From Chryseobacterium antibioticum (GTDB taxonomy: Bacteria > Bacteroidota > Bacteroidia > Flavobacteriales > Weeksellaceae), in the NCBI RefSeq assembly GCF_012927325.1, contig NZ_JABBGI010000018.1, positions 1 to 64,000 on the forward strand: a stretch of DNA of 64,000 nucleotides, read 5' to 3'. Below are positions 48,002-57,177 of this stretch, one piece after another. Numbering within the stretch: the first letter of the stretch is position 1; each line of letters starts with the position of its first letter. The translations under genes were made by a program, and so were the position numbers. Under the pieces are notes generated by a model. It did no database searches. It saw only the letters and a program-made list of their open reading frames with translations, and was not told where the DNA came from.

Positions 48002-49315
48002 CTACTTTTTTTCAGGAACGTAATTGATGATTACTCTTTGATTGGAATTCAAATACTTTTTAGCCGCGTTCTGCAGATCCTGTCTTGTGATCGATCTGTA
48101 GATGTCAATTTCCTTATTGATCAAATTGGTGTTACCCATCAATACGTGGTTGGTTGCCAGTGAAGCTGCAATTCCCTGAATGCTTGAATTCGCATTCACA
48201 AACTGATTCTCATACTGGTTTTGAAGTTTCTGATAGTCCTCCTCAGAGATCAGACCTGTCTGTAGCTTTTTGATTTCAGCATCAATGTCAGCCTGTAAAG
48301 TCTGTTTTGTGGTCTGTCCCATTGGGATCGCAAAGAATGCGAAAATACTGTAATCTTCAAGACCCTGGTTGAAAGCCTGTACAGCAAGCGCTTTTTTATC
48401 CTGATCAACTAATTTTTTGTATAAAACAGAAGATTTTCCATTGCTCAGGTAAGAAGAAAGCATATCAAGAACATAGGCGTCTTTTTCTTTGTTAGCCGGA
48501 GTTCTGTACGCGAAAATATATGCCGGAAGCTGAATATTAGGATCCGTAGCCGTTACTTCTTTTTCCTGAGTGATAGGAGCATCTTTCGGGAAATCTTTTG
48601 GATAAAGCGTTCCTTTTTGAATTCCTCCGTAATATTCCTGAATCCATTTTTTAGTCTGCTCAGGCTTGATATCTCCCGCCACTACTAATGTAGCGTTGTT
48701 CGGAACGTAATATTTTTTATAGAAAGCCTGGAACTCTTCCAGTTTTGCAGAGTTAAGATCTTCCATAGAGCCGATTGTAGGCCAGTTGTATGGGTGATTC
48801 GTAAATAGATTTTTCTGAATAGTAGGGAAAAGGTTTCCATAAGGCTGGTTGTCCATTCTTAATCTTTTCTCCTCTTTTACAACCTCTCTCTGAGTATCTA
48901 CGCCCACCTGGTTGATGACAGCGTGACGCATTCTTTCAGCTTCCATCCAAAGACCAAGCTGCTCATTGTTGGAAGGGAAAGTCTCATAATAATACGTTCG
49001 GTCATTCGTTGTGTTAGCGTTATTTTGACCTCCGTTTGAAGAAACTATCTTGAACCATTCACCTCTTTTGATGTTGGGGGTTCCTTCAAATAAAAGGTGT
49101 TCGAAGAAGTGGGCAAAACCTGTTCTTCCCTTTACTTCATCCTTTGCACCTACGTGGTACATAACACCCGCAGTCACTACCGGTGCAGAATTATCCTGAT
49201 GAAGAATTACGTGAAGGCCGTTTGGCAGGTCATACTCTTCGAATTTAATTTGCTGTGCATTCAGGACCATTCCGAAGAAAGATGCTGCTGCCACAGAAAG
49301 AAGTCGCTTTTTCAT
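48002..49315 (-). CDS. M16 family zinc metallopeptidase, catalytic subunit
   Basis: The 437-residue exported peptidase has the inverted zinc motif HFFEH (69-73) with GTPNIKRGEWFKIVSSNGGQNNANTTNDRTYYYE beyond it and the downstream Glu in EVVKEEKRLRMDNQPYG. The paired inactive subunit is encoded next. I chose ATG 49315, which yields the signal peptide MKKRLLSVAAASFFGMVLNAQ; the longer frame begins with GTG. Pairs like this form heterodimers in the periplasm and degrade short peptides. Confidence 0.92.
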   Translation of the reverse strand: MKKRLLSVAAASFFGMVLNAQQIKFEEYDLPNGLHVILHQDNSAPVVTAGVMYHVGAKDEVKGRTGFAHFFEHLLFEGTPNIKRGEWFKIVSSNGGQNNANTTNDRTYYYETFPSNNEQLGLWMEAERMRHAVINQVGVDTQREVVKEEKRLRMDNQPYGNLFPTIQKNLFTNHPYNWPTIGSMEDLNSAKLEEFQAFYKKYYVPNNATLVVAGDIKPEQTKKWIQEYYGGIQKGTLYPKDFPKDAPITQEKEVTATDPNIQLPAYIFAYRTPANKEKDAYVLDMLSSYLSNGKSSVLYKKLVDQDKKALAVQAFNQGLEDYSIFAFFAIPMGQTTKQTLQADIDAEIKKLQTGLISEEDYQKLQNQYENQFVNANSSIQGIAASLATNHVLMGNTNLINKEIDIYRSITRQDLQNAAKKYLNSNQRVIINYVPEKK

Positions 49316-49347
49316 AAAGTAGAAATTGTTTGTATAAATTAGTAGGG

Positions 49348-49362
49348 CAAACACGGTGTTTG
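49348..49362. promoter_or_regulatory. Near-perfect palindrome upstream of the M16 operon
   Basis: CAAACAC-G-GTGTTTG is a 7-1-7 palindrome 33 bp upstream of the M16 start. It could be an operator; no other copy was noticed. Confidence 0.3.
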
Positions 49363-49424
49363 TTACATAATTACTCTACTTTTTTTTAAATTTTTGTTTA
49401 TTTGTAAAATTATTTAACTCCACT

Positions 49425-49517
49425 ATGAGAATTTCTTATACTTTACTTTTTCTTTTCTCCTTTTTTCTGATGCAGGCACAGGAAAGATGGACGGTTACGA
49501 AAAATTTCAATGATTAA
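49425..49517 (+). pseudogene. Signal-peptide remnant or 30-aa secreted peptide
   Basis: The frame MRISYTLLFLFSFFLMQAQ followed by ERWTVTKNFND has a complete signal peptide with the usual flavobacterial AQ end and then stops. It reads like the start of a lost secreted protein. A functional short peptide cannot be excluded. No promoter consensus was seen. Confidence 0.35.
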
Positions 49518-49581
49518 ACATATTCTGATCCGGCAGAATACAACTCTTAATTTTTTTACTTTCTATAAATTAAACTCATAA

Positions 49582-49612
49582 TTTGAATTGTCCTTTGAAT
49601 ACATTAATTTTG
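49582..49612 (+). promoter_or_regulatory. uvrD promoter, full -33/-7 pair
   Basis: TTTG at 49582-49585 and TAATTTTG at 49605-49612 are separated by exactly 19 nt, the Bacteroidota optimum. The ATG is 23 nt downstream. Confidence 0.7.
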
Positions 49613-49635
49613 TGTTCCCAAAATTTTTTTGCAGT

Positions 49636-51966
49636 ATGGATTATCTGAAAGGACTCAATGAATCACAATATGAAGCCGTTACCTCTCTACAGGGACCTTT
49701 GATGGTACTTGCAGGAGCCGGTTCCGGAAAAACGCGTGTACTTACCATGCGTATTGCCCACCTGATCTACAACGGTGTGGATCCTTTCAATATCCTGGCG
49801 CTGACATTTACCAATAAAGCTGCCCGCGAAATGAAAGACCGTATCGCAAAAGTGGTAGGGGACAGCAATGCAAGAAGCTTATGGATGGGGACTTTTCACT
49901 CGGTTTTTGCAAGAATCCTGAGAATTGAAGGCCATCATCTGGGCTATCCATCCAATTTTACGATCTATGACATGCAGGATGCCCTGAATGTCATCAGAAA
50001 AGTACTCAAAGACATGAATATCGATGCCGATCTTTATAAACCTAAAAAAGTTCAGGCAAGAATTTCAACATATAAAAACAACCTGATCACGGTAAAAGCT
50101 TATTTCAACAATCCTGAACTTATGGAAGCTGATGAAAAAGCGAATATGAAATTCATAGGGCAGATTTACCAGAGATATGTAGATGCCTGCTTCAAAAACG
50201 GAGCGATGGATTTTGATGATTTGTTGCTAAAAACCAATGAATTGCTGACCCGTTTTCCGGAAGTACTGGCCAAATATCAGGATAGATTCAGATACATCAT
50301 GGTAGATGAGTACCAGGATACCAACCATTCCCAGTATCTTATTGTAAAAGCGCTGGCTTCAAAGTTTGAAAATATCTGCGTGGTAGGAGACGATGCACAG
50401 TCAATCTATTCCTTCCGTGGGGCGAATATTTATAACATCTTAAACTTTAAGAAAGATTATCCTGATGCGATCACGGTTTCTTTGGAACAGAATTACCGTT
50501 CGACTCAGAACATTGTGAATGCAGCCAACGTTGTCATTTCGAAAAACCTGCAGCAGTTTAAAAAGAATGTATTCAGTGATAATGAAGAAGGAGATAAGAT
50601 CAAAATATACCGTTCACTTTCCGATGCTGATGAAGCCAATTTCGTAGCCGGAAATATCTGGGAGCTCAGAAATACCGACCAGAGAAAATACAGTGATTTT
50701 GCAATTTTATACAGAACGAACTCACAGACCAGAGCATTTGAAGATGCACTGAGACGTAAAAATATTCCTTACAAAGTTTACGGAGGACTTTCTTTCTACC
50801 AGAGAAAAGAAGTAAAAGACCTTATCGGTTATCTGCGTCTTCTGGTCAATGAAAACGACTCCGAGGCATTGATGAGAATCATCAATTATCCTACAAGAGG
50901 AATTGGAGAAACTACACAGAATAAGCTGATCGTTTTTGCCGATTCTCATAATGTGACCATTTCGCAGGTACTGAGTAATCTACCGCAATATGCTCCCCAA
51001 TTGGGCTTAAACAATGGTGTTTTAACCAAACTGAATGATTTCTGGTCCATGATCAAGGCTTTCCAGGTATTACTGAAAACGGATACGGCTTACAGTGTTG
51101 CCATGGAAGTGGCCAAACGCACCGGACTGATCAAGTTTTTAAAAGATGACCAGACTCCTGAAGGTATTTCCCGTGTGGAGAATGTTCAGGAATTAATGAA
51201 CTCTATGCAGGGATTCATTGAAGAGCAGATTCAGCTGGAAGACGGAGATCCGAGCCTTCCGAATTTCCTTGAGAATATTGCTCTTTCTGCAGATACTCAG
51301 GATAAAAATTTAGAGGAAGATATGGTTTCGTTAATGACGATTCACTTATCAAAAGGTCTGGAGTTCCCTGTGGTACACCTTGTTGGTCTTGAGGAAAACC
51401 TTTTCCCGAGCTTTATGAGTTCCGCGACGAGAGAAGACCTTGAGGAAGAAAGGCGTCTGTTTTATGTGGCCCTGACAAGAGCTGAAAAACAAGTCTTTTT
51501 CTCTTATGCTGTTTCCCGTTTCCAGTGGGGAAAGATCACCGATGCAGAACCTTCAAGATTCTTAAGTGAAATTGATGATCAATATATTGAATTCTTAAAC
51601 CCTGTTCTCGAAAAGAGATTTATCAATAATACCGGGATTAAGTCCAATATTTTTGATGAACATCCTTCTGAACAGAAAGCATTCAGAAGAGTTGAAAAGA
51701 AAACCATTGACAAAGGAGACAGTTCAAAACCGGCACCGGAAGTCAGAAAACTAAAACCAGTCAGTACCGCAAAAATTATCAATCCAAGCGGAGCTTCTTC
51801 CCAGGATATTGAGGTAGGAGACAAGGTAAGACACGATCGTTTCGGAATTGGAGAGGTTTCTTTTCTGGATGGTACAGATCCACAGAACATCAAGGCTAAA
51901 GTAGTTTTCATTCATGAAGGAGAGAAAAACCTCATCCTGAAGTATGCTAAACTGACGAAAATATAA
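49636..51966 (+). CDS. UvrD/PcrA-type superfamily 1 helicase
   Basis: The 776-residue ATP-dependent 3'-5' DNA helicase has the SF1 motifs in order: Q-motif LNESQYEAV, I LAGAGSGKTRVL (26-36), Ia LALTFTNKAAREM, II YIMVDEYQDTNHSQY, III VVGDDAQSIYSFRGA, IV LEQNYRST, V VSLMTIHLSKGLEFPVV, VI ERRLFYVALTRAE. The C-terminal Tudor-like segment VGDKVRHDRFGIGEVSFLDG suits PcrA/UvrD and RNA polymerase binding. I chose ATG 49636 over an upstream TTG that lies inside the promoter. Confidence 0.95.
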   Translation: MDYLKGLNESQYEAVTSLQGPLMVLAGAGSGKTRVLTMRIAHLIYNGVDPFNILALTFTNKAAREMKDRIAKVVGDSNARSLWMGTFHSVFARILRIEGHHLGYPSNFTIYDMQDALNVIRKVLKDMNIDADLYKPKKVQARISTYKNNLITVKAYFNNPELMEADEKANMKFIGQIYQRYVDACFKNGAMDFDDLLLKTNELLTRFPEVLAKYQDRFRYIMVDEYQDTNHSQYLIVKALASKFENICVVGDDAQSIYSFRGANIYNILNFKKDYPDAITVSLEQNYRSTQNIVNAANVVISKNLQQFKKNVFSDNEEGDKIKIYRSLSDADEANFVAGNIWELRNTDQRKYSDFAILYRTNSQTRAFEDALRRKNIPYKVYGGLSFYQRKEVKDLIGYLRLLVNENDSEALMRIINYPTRGIGETTQNKLIVFADSHNVTISQVLSNLPQYAPQLGLNNGVLTKLNDFWSMIKAFQVLLKTDTAYSVAMEVAKRTGLIKFLKDDQTPEGISRVENVQELMNSMQGFIEEQIQLEDGDPSLPNFLENIALSADTQDKNLEEDMVSLMTIHLSKGLEFPVVHLVGLEENLFPSFMSSATREDLEEERRLFYVALTRAEKQVFFSYAVSRFQWGKITDAEPSRFLSEIDDQYIEFLNPVLEKRFINNTGIKSNIFDEHPSEQKAFRRVEKKTIDKGDSSKPAPEVRKLKPVSTAKIINPSGASSQDIEVGDKVRHDRFGIGEVSFLDGTDPQNIKAKVVFIHEGEKNLILKYAKLTKI

Positions 51967-52010
51967 TACGACATTTTTTCAGTGGAAAAAGCTGATTATC
52001 ATATTTTAAA

Positions 52011-52033
52011 ACGGATTCCATTTGGGGGTCTGT
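52011..52033 (+). terminator. Terminator after the helicase gene
   Basis: A 9-bp stem with three G-U pairs (ACGGATTCC with GGGGTCTGT) is followed by T7, 45 bp past the stop. Confidence 0.6.
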
Positions 52034-52055
52034 TTTTTTATTAAAACACAAATAG

Positions 52056-52132
52056 CACGAATGTTATGCACGAATAACACGAATGTATTTTGCGCCTTAG
52101 TGCCATTTGTGAAAGTATTGGTGTCATTCGTG
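52056..52132. repeat. CACGAAT direct and inverted repeats
   Basis: CACGAAT occurs three times (52056, 52069, 52078) and ATTCGTG, its inverse, at 52126-52132, inside a stretch reading like the degenerate intergenic repeats of this group. It lies about 60 bp upstream of the TonB-receptor promoter. Confidence 0.5.
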
Positions 52133-52192
52133 TTTAAAAACAGCAATAGACCAAAACTATCTTAAATTTTCATAAAATTAAAGTCTATTAAT

Positions 52193-52223
52193 TTTGTAGA
52201 CTAGTGAATTTGCTTTACATTTG
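52193..52223 (+). promoter_or_regulatory. TonB-receptor promoter, full -33/-7 pair
   Basis: TTTG at 52193-52196 and TACATTTG at 52216-52223 are spaced by exactly 19 nt. The ATG is 39 nt downstream. Confidence 0.7.
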
Positions 52224-52262
52224 CCACTCAAAAAAACATAAACTATAAATTGATGTAAGGGT

Positions 52263-55025
52263 ATGAAAAATAAAAAGACTATTGTATCAGCTTCCGTACT
52301 GTTTTTCCTGGGAACGTATGCTTTCGGACAGGAAAAAGAGAAGGACAGTGTGAAAACCAACACGGTAGAAGAAGTAGTGGTACTGGGCTCAAGAGCTGGG
52401 GCAAGATCAAAAATAGACAGCCCGGTTCCTGTGGATGTCTTCAATATAAAAGAATCATCCGTGATTCTTCCACAATCCAGTATAGGACAGATTTTGAATG
52501 CAGTAGCACCATCTTTTACTTCAACCATTCAAACCAATTCCGATGGAACAGACCATTTGGATCCTGCTCAGTTGAGAGGATTGGGTCCGGATCAGGTGCT
52601 GGTTTTGGTTAATGGAAAAAGAAGACACACTTCAGCATTGGTTAATGTCAATGGAACACCGGGAAGAGGAACGGTAGGAACCGATTTGAACTCGATCCCT
52701 TCATTTGCTTTAAACAGAATTGAAGTACTGCGTGACGGTGCTTCGGCTCAATACGGATCCGATGCTATTGCAGGGGTTATCAACCTTGAACTGAAAAAAG
52801 ATATTGGTAAACTTACAGGTCAGGTAAGTTACGGTGGAAATCTAACCCCGACTGCCAATGACCACACCGGAAATTTCGACGGACAGAATATTCAGGTAGA
52901 CCTGAACTATGGAAATAAAATAGGGAGTAAAGGTGGTTTCTATAACATCACATGGTCTTCACAGTTCAGAAATCCTACTTCAAGAGCCGGAGCCGAAAGC
53001 GGATCGATCTATAACGCCTACAATGCGATTGAAAAACGGGCTCAGAACGATGGCGTAAATCTTTCTTCTCTGTTCAGTAACATTAACAATACCCCGAATT
53101 CACAACAGCTCATTGGATACATTCATCAGTATTCGCAAGGAGTAGGGTATTTCAGTGCGCAACAACAGGCTGCGATTCAAAATACTTCGATCATTCAGGA
53201 TATAAAGGATAACCAAGGGAATGTGATCCAAAAGGGGCTTCAGTCTTTGCTAAATTTCGATGTTACTGATCAGGAACTGGCTTACAGAGGACTGAGCAGA
53301 AAAGATTTCAATATGCAGGTAGGACAGTCAAAACTGAACAACCATCAGCTTTTTGCCAATATTGAAGTGCCAATTAATGATGACTGGAAAGTATACTCTT
53401 TTGGGGGTTATAGCTTCAGACACGGAACTTCAGGTGGGTTTTACAGAAAACCGAATCAAAGCAGAACGTTTACAGGACTGTATCCGGACGGTTATCTGCC
53501 TCAGATCGGAACAGATATTCAGGATCTGTCGCTTTCCGCAGGAATTAAAGGAAACTGGAACGGCTGGAATATTGACTTAAGCAATACATTCGGACAGAAT
53601 TCATTCAATTATAATATTCAGGACACAGGAAATACCTCATTGCGATTTGCCTCTCCGAATGAGTTTAATGCAGGTGGTTTAAGATTCTCCCAGAACACGA
53701 TCAATTTAGATTTCTCTAAAAAATATGACGTATGGAGTGGAATTAATGTGGCTTTCGGAGCAGAGCACCGTTACGAAAATTTCAAAATAACACAGGGTGA
53801 TGAAGCTTCTTACACAACTTATGACGCTGCAGGAAATGTGTGGAATAACAACAGCCCGAGAGCAACGGATTTCTTTGGCAATGCACTTCCCGGAGGATCA
53901 CAGGTTTTCGGAGGATTTAAGCCAGTGAATGCGATTGATAAAAACAGACAGGCTGTAGCAGCGTATGCAGATGTTGAATTTAATTTCACCAACTGGCTAT
54001 TGGTAGATGCTGCGGCGAGGTATGAAAATTATTCAGATTTCGGATCTACCTTTAATTATAAACTGGCTTCAAGAATTAAAGTGGCTCCTAATTTTAATGT
54101 AAGACTGGCAGGTTCTACAGGATTCAGAGCGCCTTCTATCCACCAGATCTATTATAATGTGACGTCTACTTTGTTTACCAACAGCCAGCTTCTTGAAGTG
54201 GGAACCTTTAGTAATGATTCACAAATCGCAGGACTATTGGGAATGCCGAAACTGAAGCAGGAAACTTCTAAATCAGCCAGTGTAGGATTTACCTACAGAA
54301 TTCCTGCTGCAAGTCTTACTTTTACAGCAGACGGGTATTTTACTAGAATTAATGATCGGATCATTCTTACCGACCAGTTCTTAAGATCGGATGTACCTGT
54401 TGAAGCACAGGCCGCTTTTGATGCGCAGGGAGTTAATGGAGCCCAGTTCTTTACCAACGCTATTGATACGGAAACCAGAGGAGTAGACGTGGTCATTTCC
54501 CATAATGCAAGATTTTCAGATTTAAAACTGGACAATAATTTTGCGATTAATGTTAGCGAGACCAGAAAAGTAGGAGATACTCACTCTTCAGGACTTTTGC
54601 AGTCTCCGAATCTTGAAAAAATCTATTTTTCAGAGAAATCAAGGGTGTATCTGGAAGAAGCTGTGCCAAGGGTAAAAGCAAGTTTATCTCATACGCTTTC
54701 ATGGAAAAGTGCCACGGTTTATCTTAGAAATACCTATTTCGGAAAAGTGACAGGGGCAGATATCATTGATACTAATGGTGATGGAATCATAGGGTTCAAC
54801 GAGCACCAGCAGATCGGAGACAAGATTATTACCGATCTTTCATTGGCCTACCAATTTACAAAAAATGTAGGTTTGACTATAGGGGTAAACAATCTTTTTG
54901 ATATTTATCCTGATAAAAACCTTCCGGCATCTACCAACAATGACCAATTCATTTATTCCCGTTCTACGTCCCAGTTTGGACAAAACGGAAGATATGTATT
55001 CTCAAGACTTAATTTTAATTTTTAA
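52263..55025 (+). CDS. TonB-dependent outer-membrane receptor
   Basis: The 920-residue protein has a signal peptide (YAFGQ), a TonB-box-like VEEVVVLGSR, the plug domain (LRGLGPDQVLVLVNGKRRH, NRIEVLRDGASAQYGSDAIAGVINL) and a 22-strand barrel ending in aromatic LNFNF. There is no carboxypeptidase-like N-terminal domain and no SusD partner nearby, so it is more like a metal/cofactor or small-molecule receptor than a SusC. The next operon makes thiamine, but that alone does not fix the substrate. It stands alone between two terminators. Confidence 0.92.
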   Translation: MKNKKTIVSASVLFFLGTYAFGQEKEKDSVKTNTVEEVVVLGSRAGARSKIDSPVPVDVFNIKESSVILPQSSIGQILNAVAPSFTSTIQTNSDGTDHLDPAQLRGLGPDQVLVLVNGKRRHTSALVNVNGTPGRGTVGTDLNSIPSFALNRIEVLRDGASAQYGSDAIAGVINLELKKDIGKLTGQVSYGGNLTPTANDHTGNFDGQNIQVDLNYGNKIGSKGGFYNITWSSQFRNPTSRAGAESGSIYNAYNAIEKRAQNDGVNLSSLFSNINNTPNSQQLIGYIHQYSQGVGYFSAQQQAAIQNTSIIQDIKDNQGNVIQKGLQSLLNFDVTDQELAYRGLSRKDFNMQVGQSKLNNHQLFANIEVPINDDWKVYSFGGYSFRHGTSGGFYRKPNQSRTFTGLYPDGYLPQIGTDIQDLSLSAGIKGNWNGWNIDLSNTFGQNSFNYNIQDTGNTSLRFASPNEFNAGGLRFSQNTINLDFSKKYDVWSGINVAFGAEHRYENFKITQGDEASYTTYDAAGNVWNNNSPRATDFFGNALPGGSQVFGGFKPVNAIDKNRQAVAAYADVEFNFTNWLLVDAAARYENYSDFGSTFNYKLASRIKVAPNFNVRLAGSTGFRAPSIHQIYYNVTSTLFTNSQLLEVGTFSNDSQIAGLLGMPKLKQETSKSASVGFTYRIPAASLTFTADGYFTRINDRIILTDQFLRSDVPVEAQAAFDAQGVNGAQFFTNAIDTETRGVDVVISHNARFSDLKLDNNFAINVSETRKVGDTHSSGLLQSPNLEKIYFSEKSRVYLEEAVPRVKASLSHTLSWKSATVYLRNTYFGKVTGADIIDTNGDGIIGFNEHQQIGDKIITDLSLAYQFTKNVGLTIGVNNLFDIYPDKNLPASTNNDQFIYSRSTSQFGQNGRYVFSRLNFNF

Positions 55026-55038
55026 TTGATATCAGAAG

Positions 55039-55062
55039 GCGGATTCAAATTTTTGAATCCGC
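55039..55062 (+). terminator. Intrinsic terminator after the TonB receptor
   Basis: GCGGATTCAAA pairs with TTTGAATCCGC and is followed by TTTTCTTTT. Confidence 0.85.
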
Positions 55063-55074
55063 TTTTCTTTTAAG

Positions 55075-55725
55075 CTATTTCCAGGTTTTTAAATCATAGG
55101 CGCCTTCCCAGAAATGAAATTCCATTCTCGTGGACATGATAAAGGCTTCGGTCATTTTTTTTCTTATTTCCTCTGTACTGTTCTCAGCCAATCGGTCACA
55201 AATGGCAATTGCATGATCTACTGCAACGGAAAATTCATCTCCTCCGTAAGTTTCAATCCACTTTTGATAAGGATTGTTGATCGTATTTTGATTGCTGTAA
55301 ATATAATCTCCGACCTCTCTGTAAATCCAGAAGCACGGTAGAACGGCTGCCACAGCAATTTCTACAGATTCTAAAGCTGCGGTACTTCTCAGGAAGTGAA
55401 TATAATGATGACAGGCAGGTTCTAATGTGCCCTTATCTGTAACTCCAAAATCAATAAAATAAGATTCATGCAATGCATTTTCCACCACAATGGCGTTTTC
55501 CGCAAAGCGCATAAAGGCAAGCACATCCTGCAGATCCTGAATTTTGGCAGCAATCAGCGAAAGCGTTCTCCCAAAATGTTCAAGATATAAAGAATCCTGA
55601 GCCATATAAAACCGGAATTTCTCCTGGGGTAAAGTCCCGTCTGATAACTCTTTGATAAACGGCATGTCCAGAATAGATTGGTACCGTTCTTCTATAGTTT
55701 GCCAGGTGTGTTCAGACCATTTCAT
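55075..55725 (-). CDS. tenA: TenA family thiaminase / aminopyrimidine aminohydrolase
   Basis: The 216-residue helical protein salvages thiamine breakdown products, hydrolysing aminomethyl-pyrimidine to hydroxymethyl-pyrimidine. Motifs: FRFYMAQDSLYLEHFGRTLSL, the active cysteine in VLPCFWIYREVG, and the C-terminal MEFHFWEGAYD glutamate. It is the last gene of the thi operon and overlaps thiD by 14 nt. Confidence 0.94.
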   Translation of the reverse strand: MKWSEHTWQTIEERYQSILDMPFIKELSDGTLPQEKFRFYMAQDSLYLEHFGRTLSLIAAKIQDLQDVLAFMRFAENAIVVENALHESYFIDFGVTDKGTLEPACHHYIHFLRSTAALESVEIAVAAVLPCFWIYREVGDYIYSNQNTINNPYQKWIETYGGDEFSVAVDHAIAICDRLAENSTEEIRKKMTEAFIMSTRMEFHFWEGAYDLKTWK

Positions 55726-56545
55726 TTTTGATGAGTTTTTGAGGATTAAAAAAGTGATTAAGTGGACCGTTTCCGTGTCCTGTTTGTACGTCTTTTCCGT
55801 GTTCTATGGCTTGATAAATATAGTCTTGCCCCAAAGAAACAGAATCATATAAAGTCTTACCCTGCGCTAGGCAGGCTGCAATAGCGGATGAAAGTGTGCA
55901 GCCGGAGCCGTGGGTGTTGTTGGTGTTAAATTTTACCGTTTCAAAAGAATGAAATTTCTCATTTTCATCATAAAATAAGGAGGTGATCGTTGAGGTTTCC
56001 TGATGCCCTCCTTTCAGAAGAATACTTTTGCAGCCCAGTTTTTTTATTTCTTTTCCTGCAGCGTACAGATCTTCAAGAGTCTCTACTTTCATCTTTGCTA
56101 AAATAGCTGCTTCATCCATATTAGGCGTAATCACATCAGCAATGGGGAAAAGCTGTTCCGTGATGGCTGCTATCGTGTCCTCTTCAATCAGGCGGTGGCC
56201 GCTTGTCGCGACCATGACAGGATCAAATACAAGTGGTATTTTTTTGTATTTGCCTAAAGTTGAAACAATTGTTTCGACCAGCTGTGGAGTATGAACCATC
56301 CCGATTTTGATAGCATCAGGAAAAATATCATCCAGAATAGCTTCAATCTGGTCGGCTACGGCTTCCACAGGAATCGGATATATTTTTCTTACGCCTTGTG
56401 TATTCTGTACAGGTAAAGCAGTTAATACCGATGTTGAAAAACAGCCTAAAGCAGAAGCCGTTTTAATATCAGCCTGAATACCTGCGCCACCGCTTCCGTC
56501 AAATCCGGCGATCGTTAATACCGATGGATAAGTGTATTTTTTCAT
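55712..56545 (-). CDS. thiD: Hydroxymethylpyrimidine / phosphomethylpyrimidine kinase ThiD
   Basis: The 277-residue ribokinase-fold enzyme phosphorylates HMP to HMP-P and on to HMP-PP. Visible: TIAGFDGSGGAGIQADIKTAS at the N-terminus, DPVMVATSGHRL, and NTHGSGCTLSSAIAACLAQG, the anion hole with catalytic Asp-region motif. It overlaps thiE by 4 nt and tenA by 14 nt. Confidence 0.96.
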   Translation of the reverse strand: MKKYTYPSVLTIAGFDGSGGAGIQADIKTASALGCFSTSVLTALPVQNTQGVRKIYPIPVEAVADQIEAILDDIFPDAIKIGMVHTPQLVETIVSTLGKYKKIPLVFDPVMVATSGHRLIEEDTIAAITEQLFPIADVITPNMDEAAILAKMKVETLEDLYAAGKEIKKLGCKSILLKGGHQETSTITSLFYDENEKFHSFETVKFNTNNTHGSGCTLSSAIAACLAQGKTLYDSVSLGQDYIYQAIEHGKDVQTGHGNGPLNHFFNPQKLIKNEMV

Positions 56546-57177
56546 TTTAAAATTTCATTTTTTAATTGATAGGCTGCTTTTTGAGGGTCTTCGGCACTGC
56601 AAATAGCAGAAACTACGGCAAGACAGTCTGCTCCTGCATTCATCACCTCCTTTGCATTTCCTAAATGAATATGACCGATGGCTACCAAAGGTTTTTCAGT
56701 AAGCTTTCTGATCATTTTAATTCCTTCCAGTCCCCATTCTGTTATCGTATCCGTTTTGGTATCTGTTCTGAAAACAGGGCTTATTCCAAGGTAATCGGAA
56801 ACTGCCGTCTGTTCATTCGCAAGCTGGGAAAGATATTCAATCGAATAGCCAATGATTTTTTGACTGAGAAGAGATTGCTGTCTTAGGTAAACAGGCGAAG
56901 CGTCGCTGTTCCCAACGTGAATGCCCGCGGCATTTACCTTTTCTGCAACCTCTGTATTATCGTTAATGATGAGTGGAATAGAATATTTATCTGTCAATTC
57001 AATAAGCTGTTGAGCTTTTGCAAGAAACGAATCCGTACTGCTGTTTTTCTCTCTCAGCTGGATCACATCGACTCCGCCAAGGATAGCCTGTTCGGCAACC
57101 TGAAGAAAATTTCTCCCCTTACAGTCAGCTTCGGAAATAACCAGATAAAGGTGATAGGGAAAAGGATTTAAGCTCAT
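56542..57177 (-). CDS. thiE: Thiamine phosphate synthase ThiE
   Basis: The 211-residue TIM-barrel enzyme joins HMP-PP and thiazole phosphate to thiamine phosphate. Family motifs are GVDVIQLREKN, IPLIINDNTEVAEKVNAAGIHVG, and the C-terminal LVAIGHIHLGNAKEVMNAGADCLAVVSAI. The fourth motif usually reads GGI, here GHI. It overlaps thiM and thiD by 4 nt each. Confidence 0.95.
   Translation of the reverse strand: MSLNPFPYHLYLVISEADCKGRNFLQVAEQAILGGVDVIQLREKNSSTDSFLAKAQQLIELTDKYSIPLIINDNTEVAEKVNAAGIHVGNSDASPVYLRQQSLLSQKIIGYSIEYLSQLANEQTAVSDYLGISPVFRTDTKTDTITEWGLEGIKMIRKLTEKPLVAIGHIHLGNAKEVMNAGADCLAVVSAICSAEDPQKAAYQLKNEILK

Larger units (their letters stand above)
49316..49635. other. Divergent region between the M16 pair and uvrD
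   Basis: It holds the palindrome at 49348-49362, a 30-codon signal-peptide-like frame at 49425-49517, and the strong uvrD promoter at 49582-49612. No full gene fits. Confidence 0.5.

Noticed and set aside
52263..55025. Calling the TonB receptor a thiamine or cobalamin transporter from its neighbour
   Set aside because: Only nearness to the thi operon supports it; no TPP element precedes the receptor and the two are on opposite strands.
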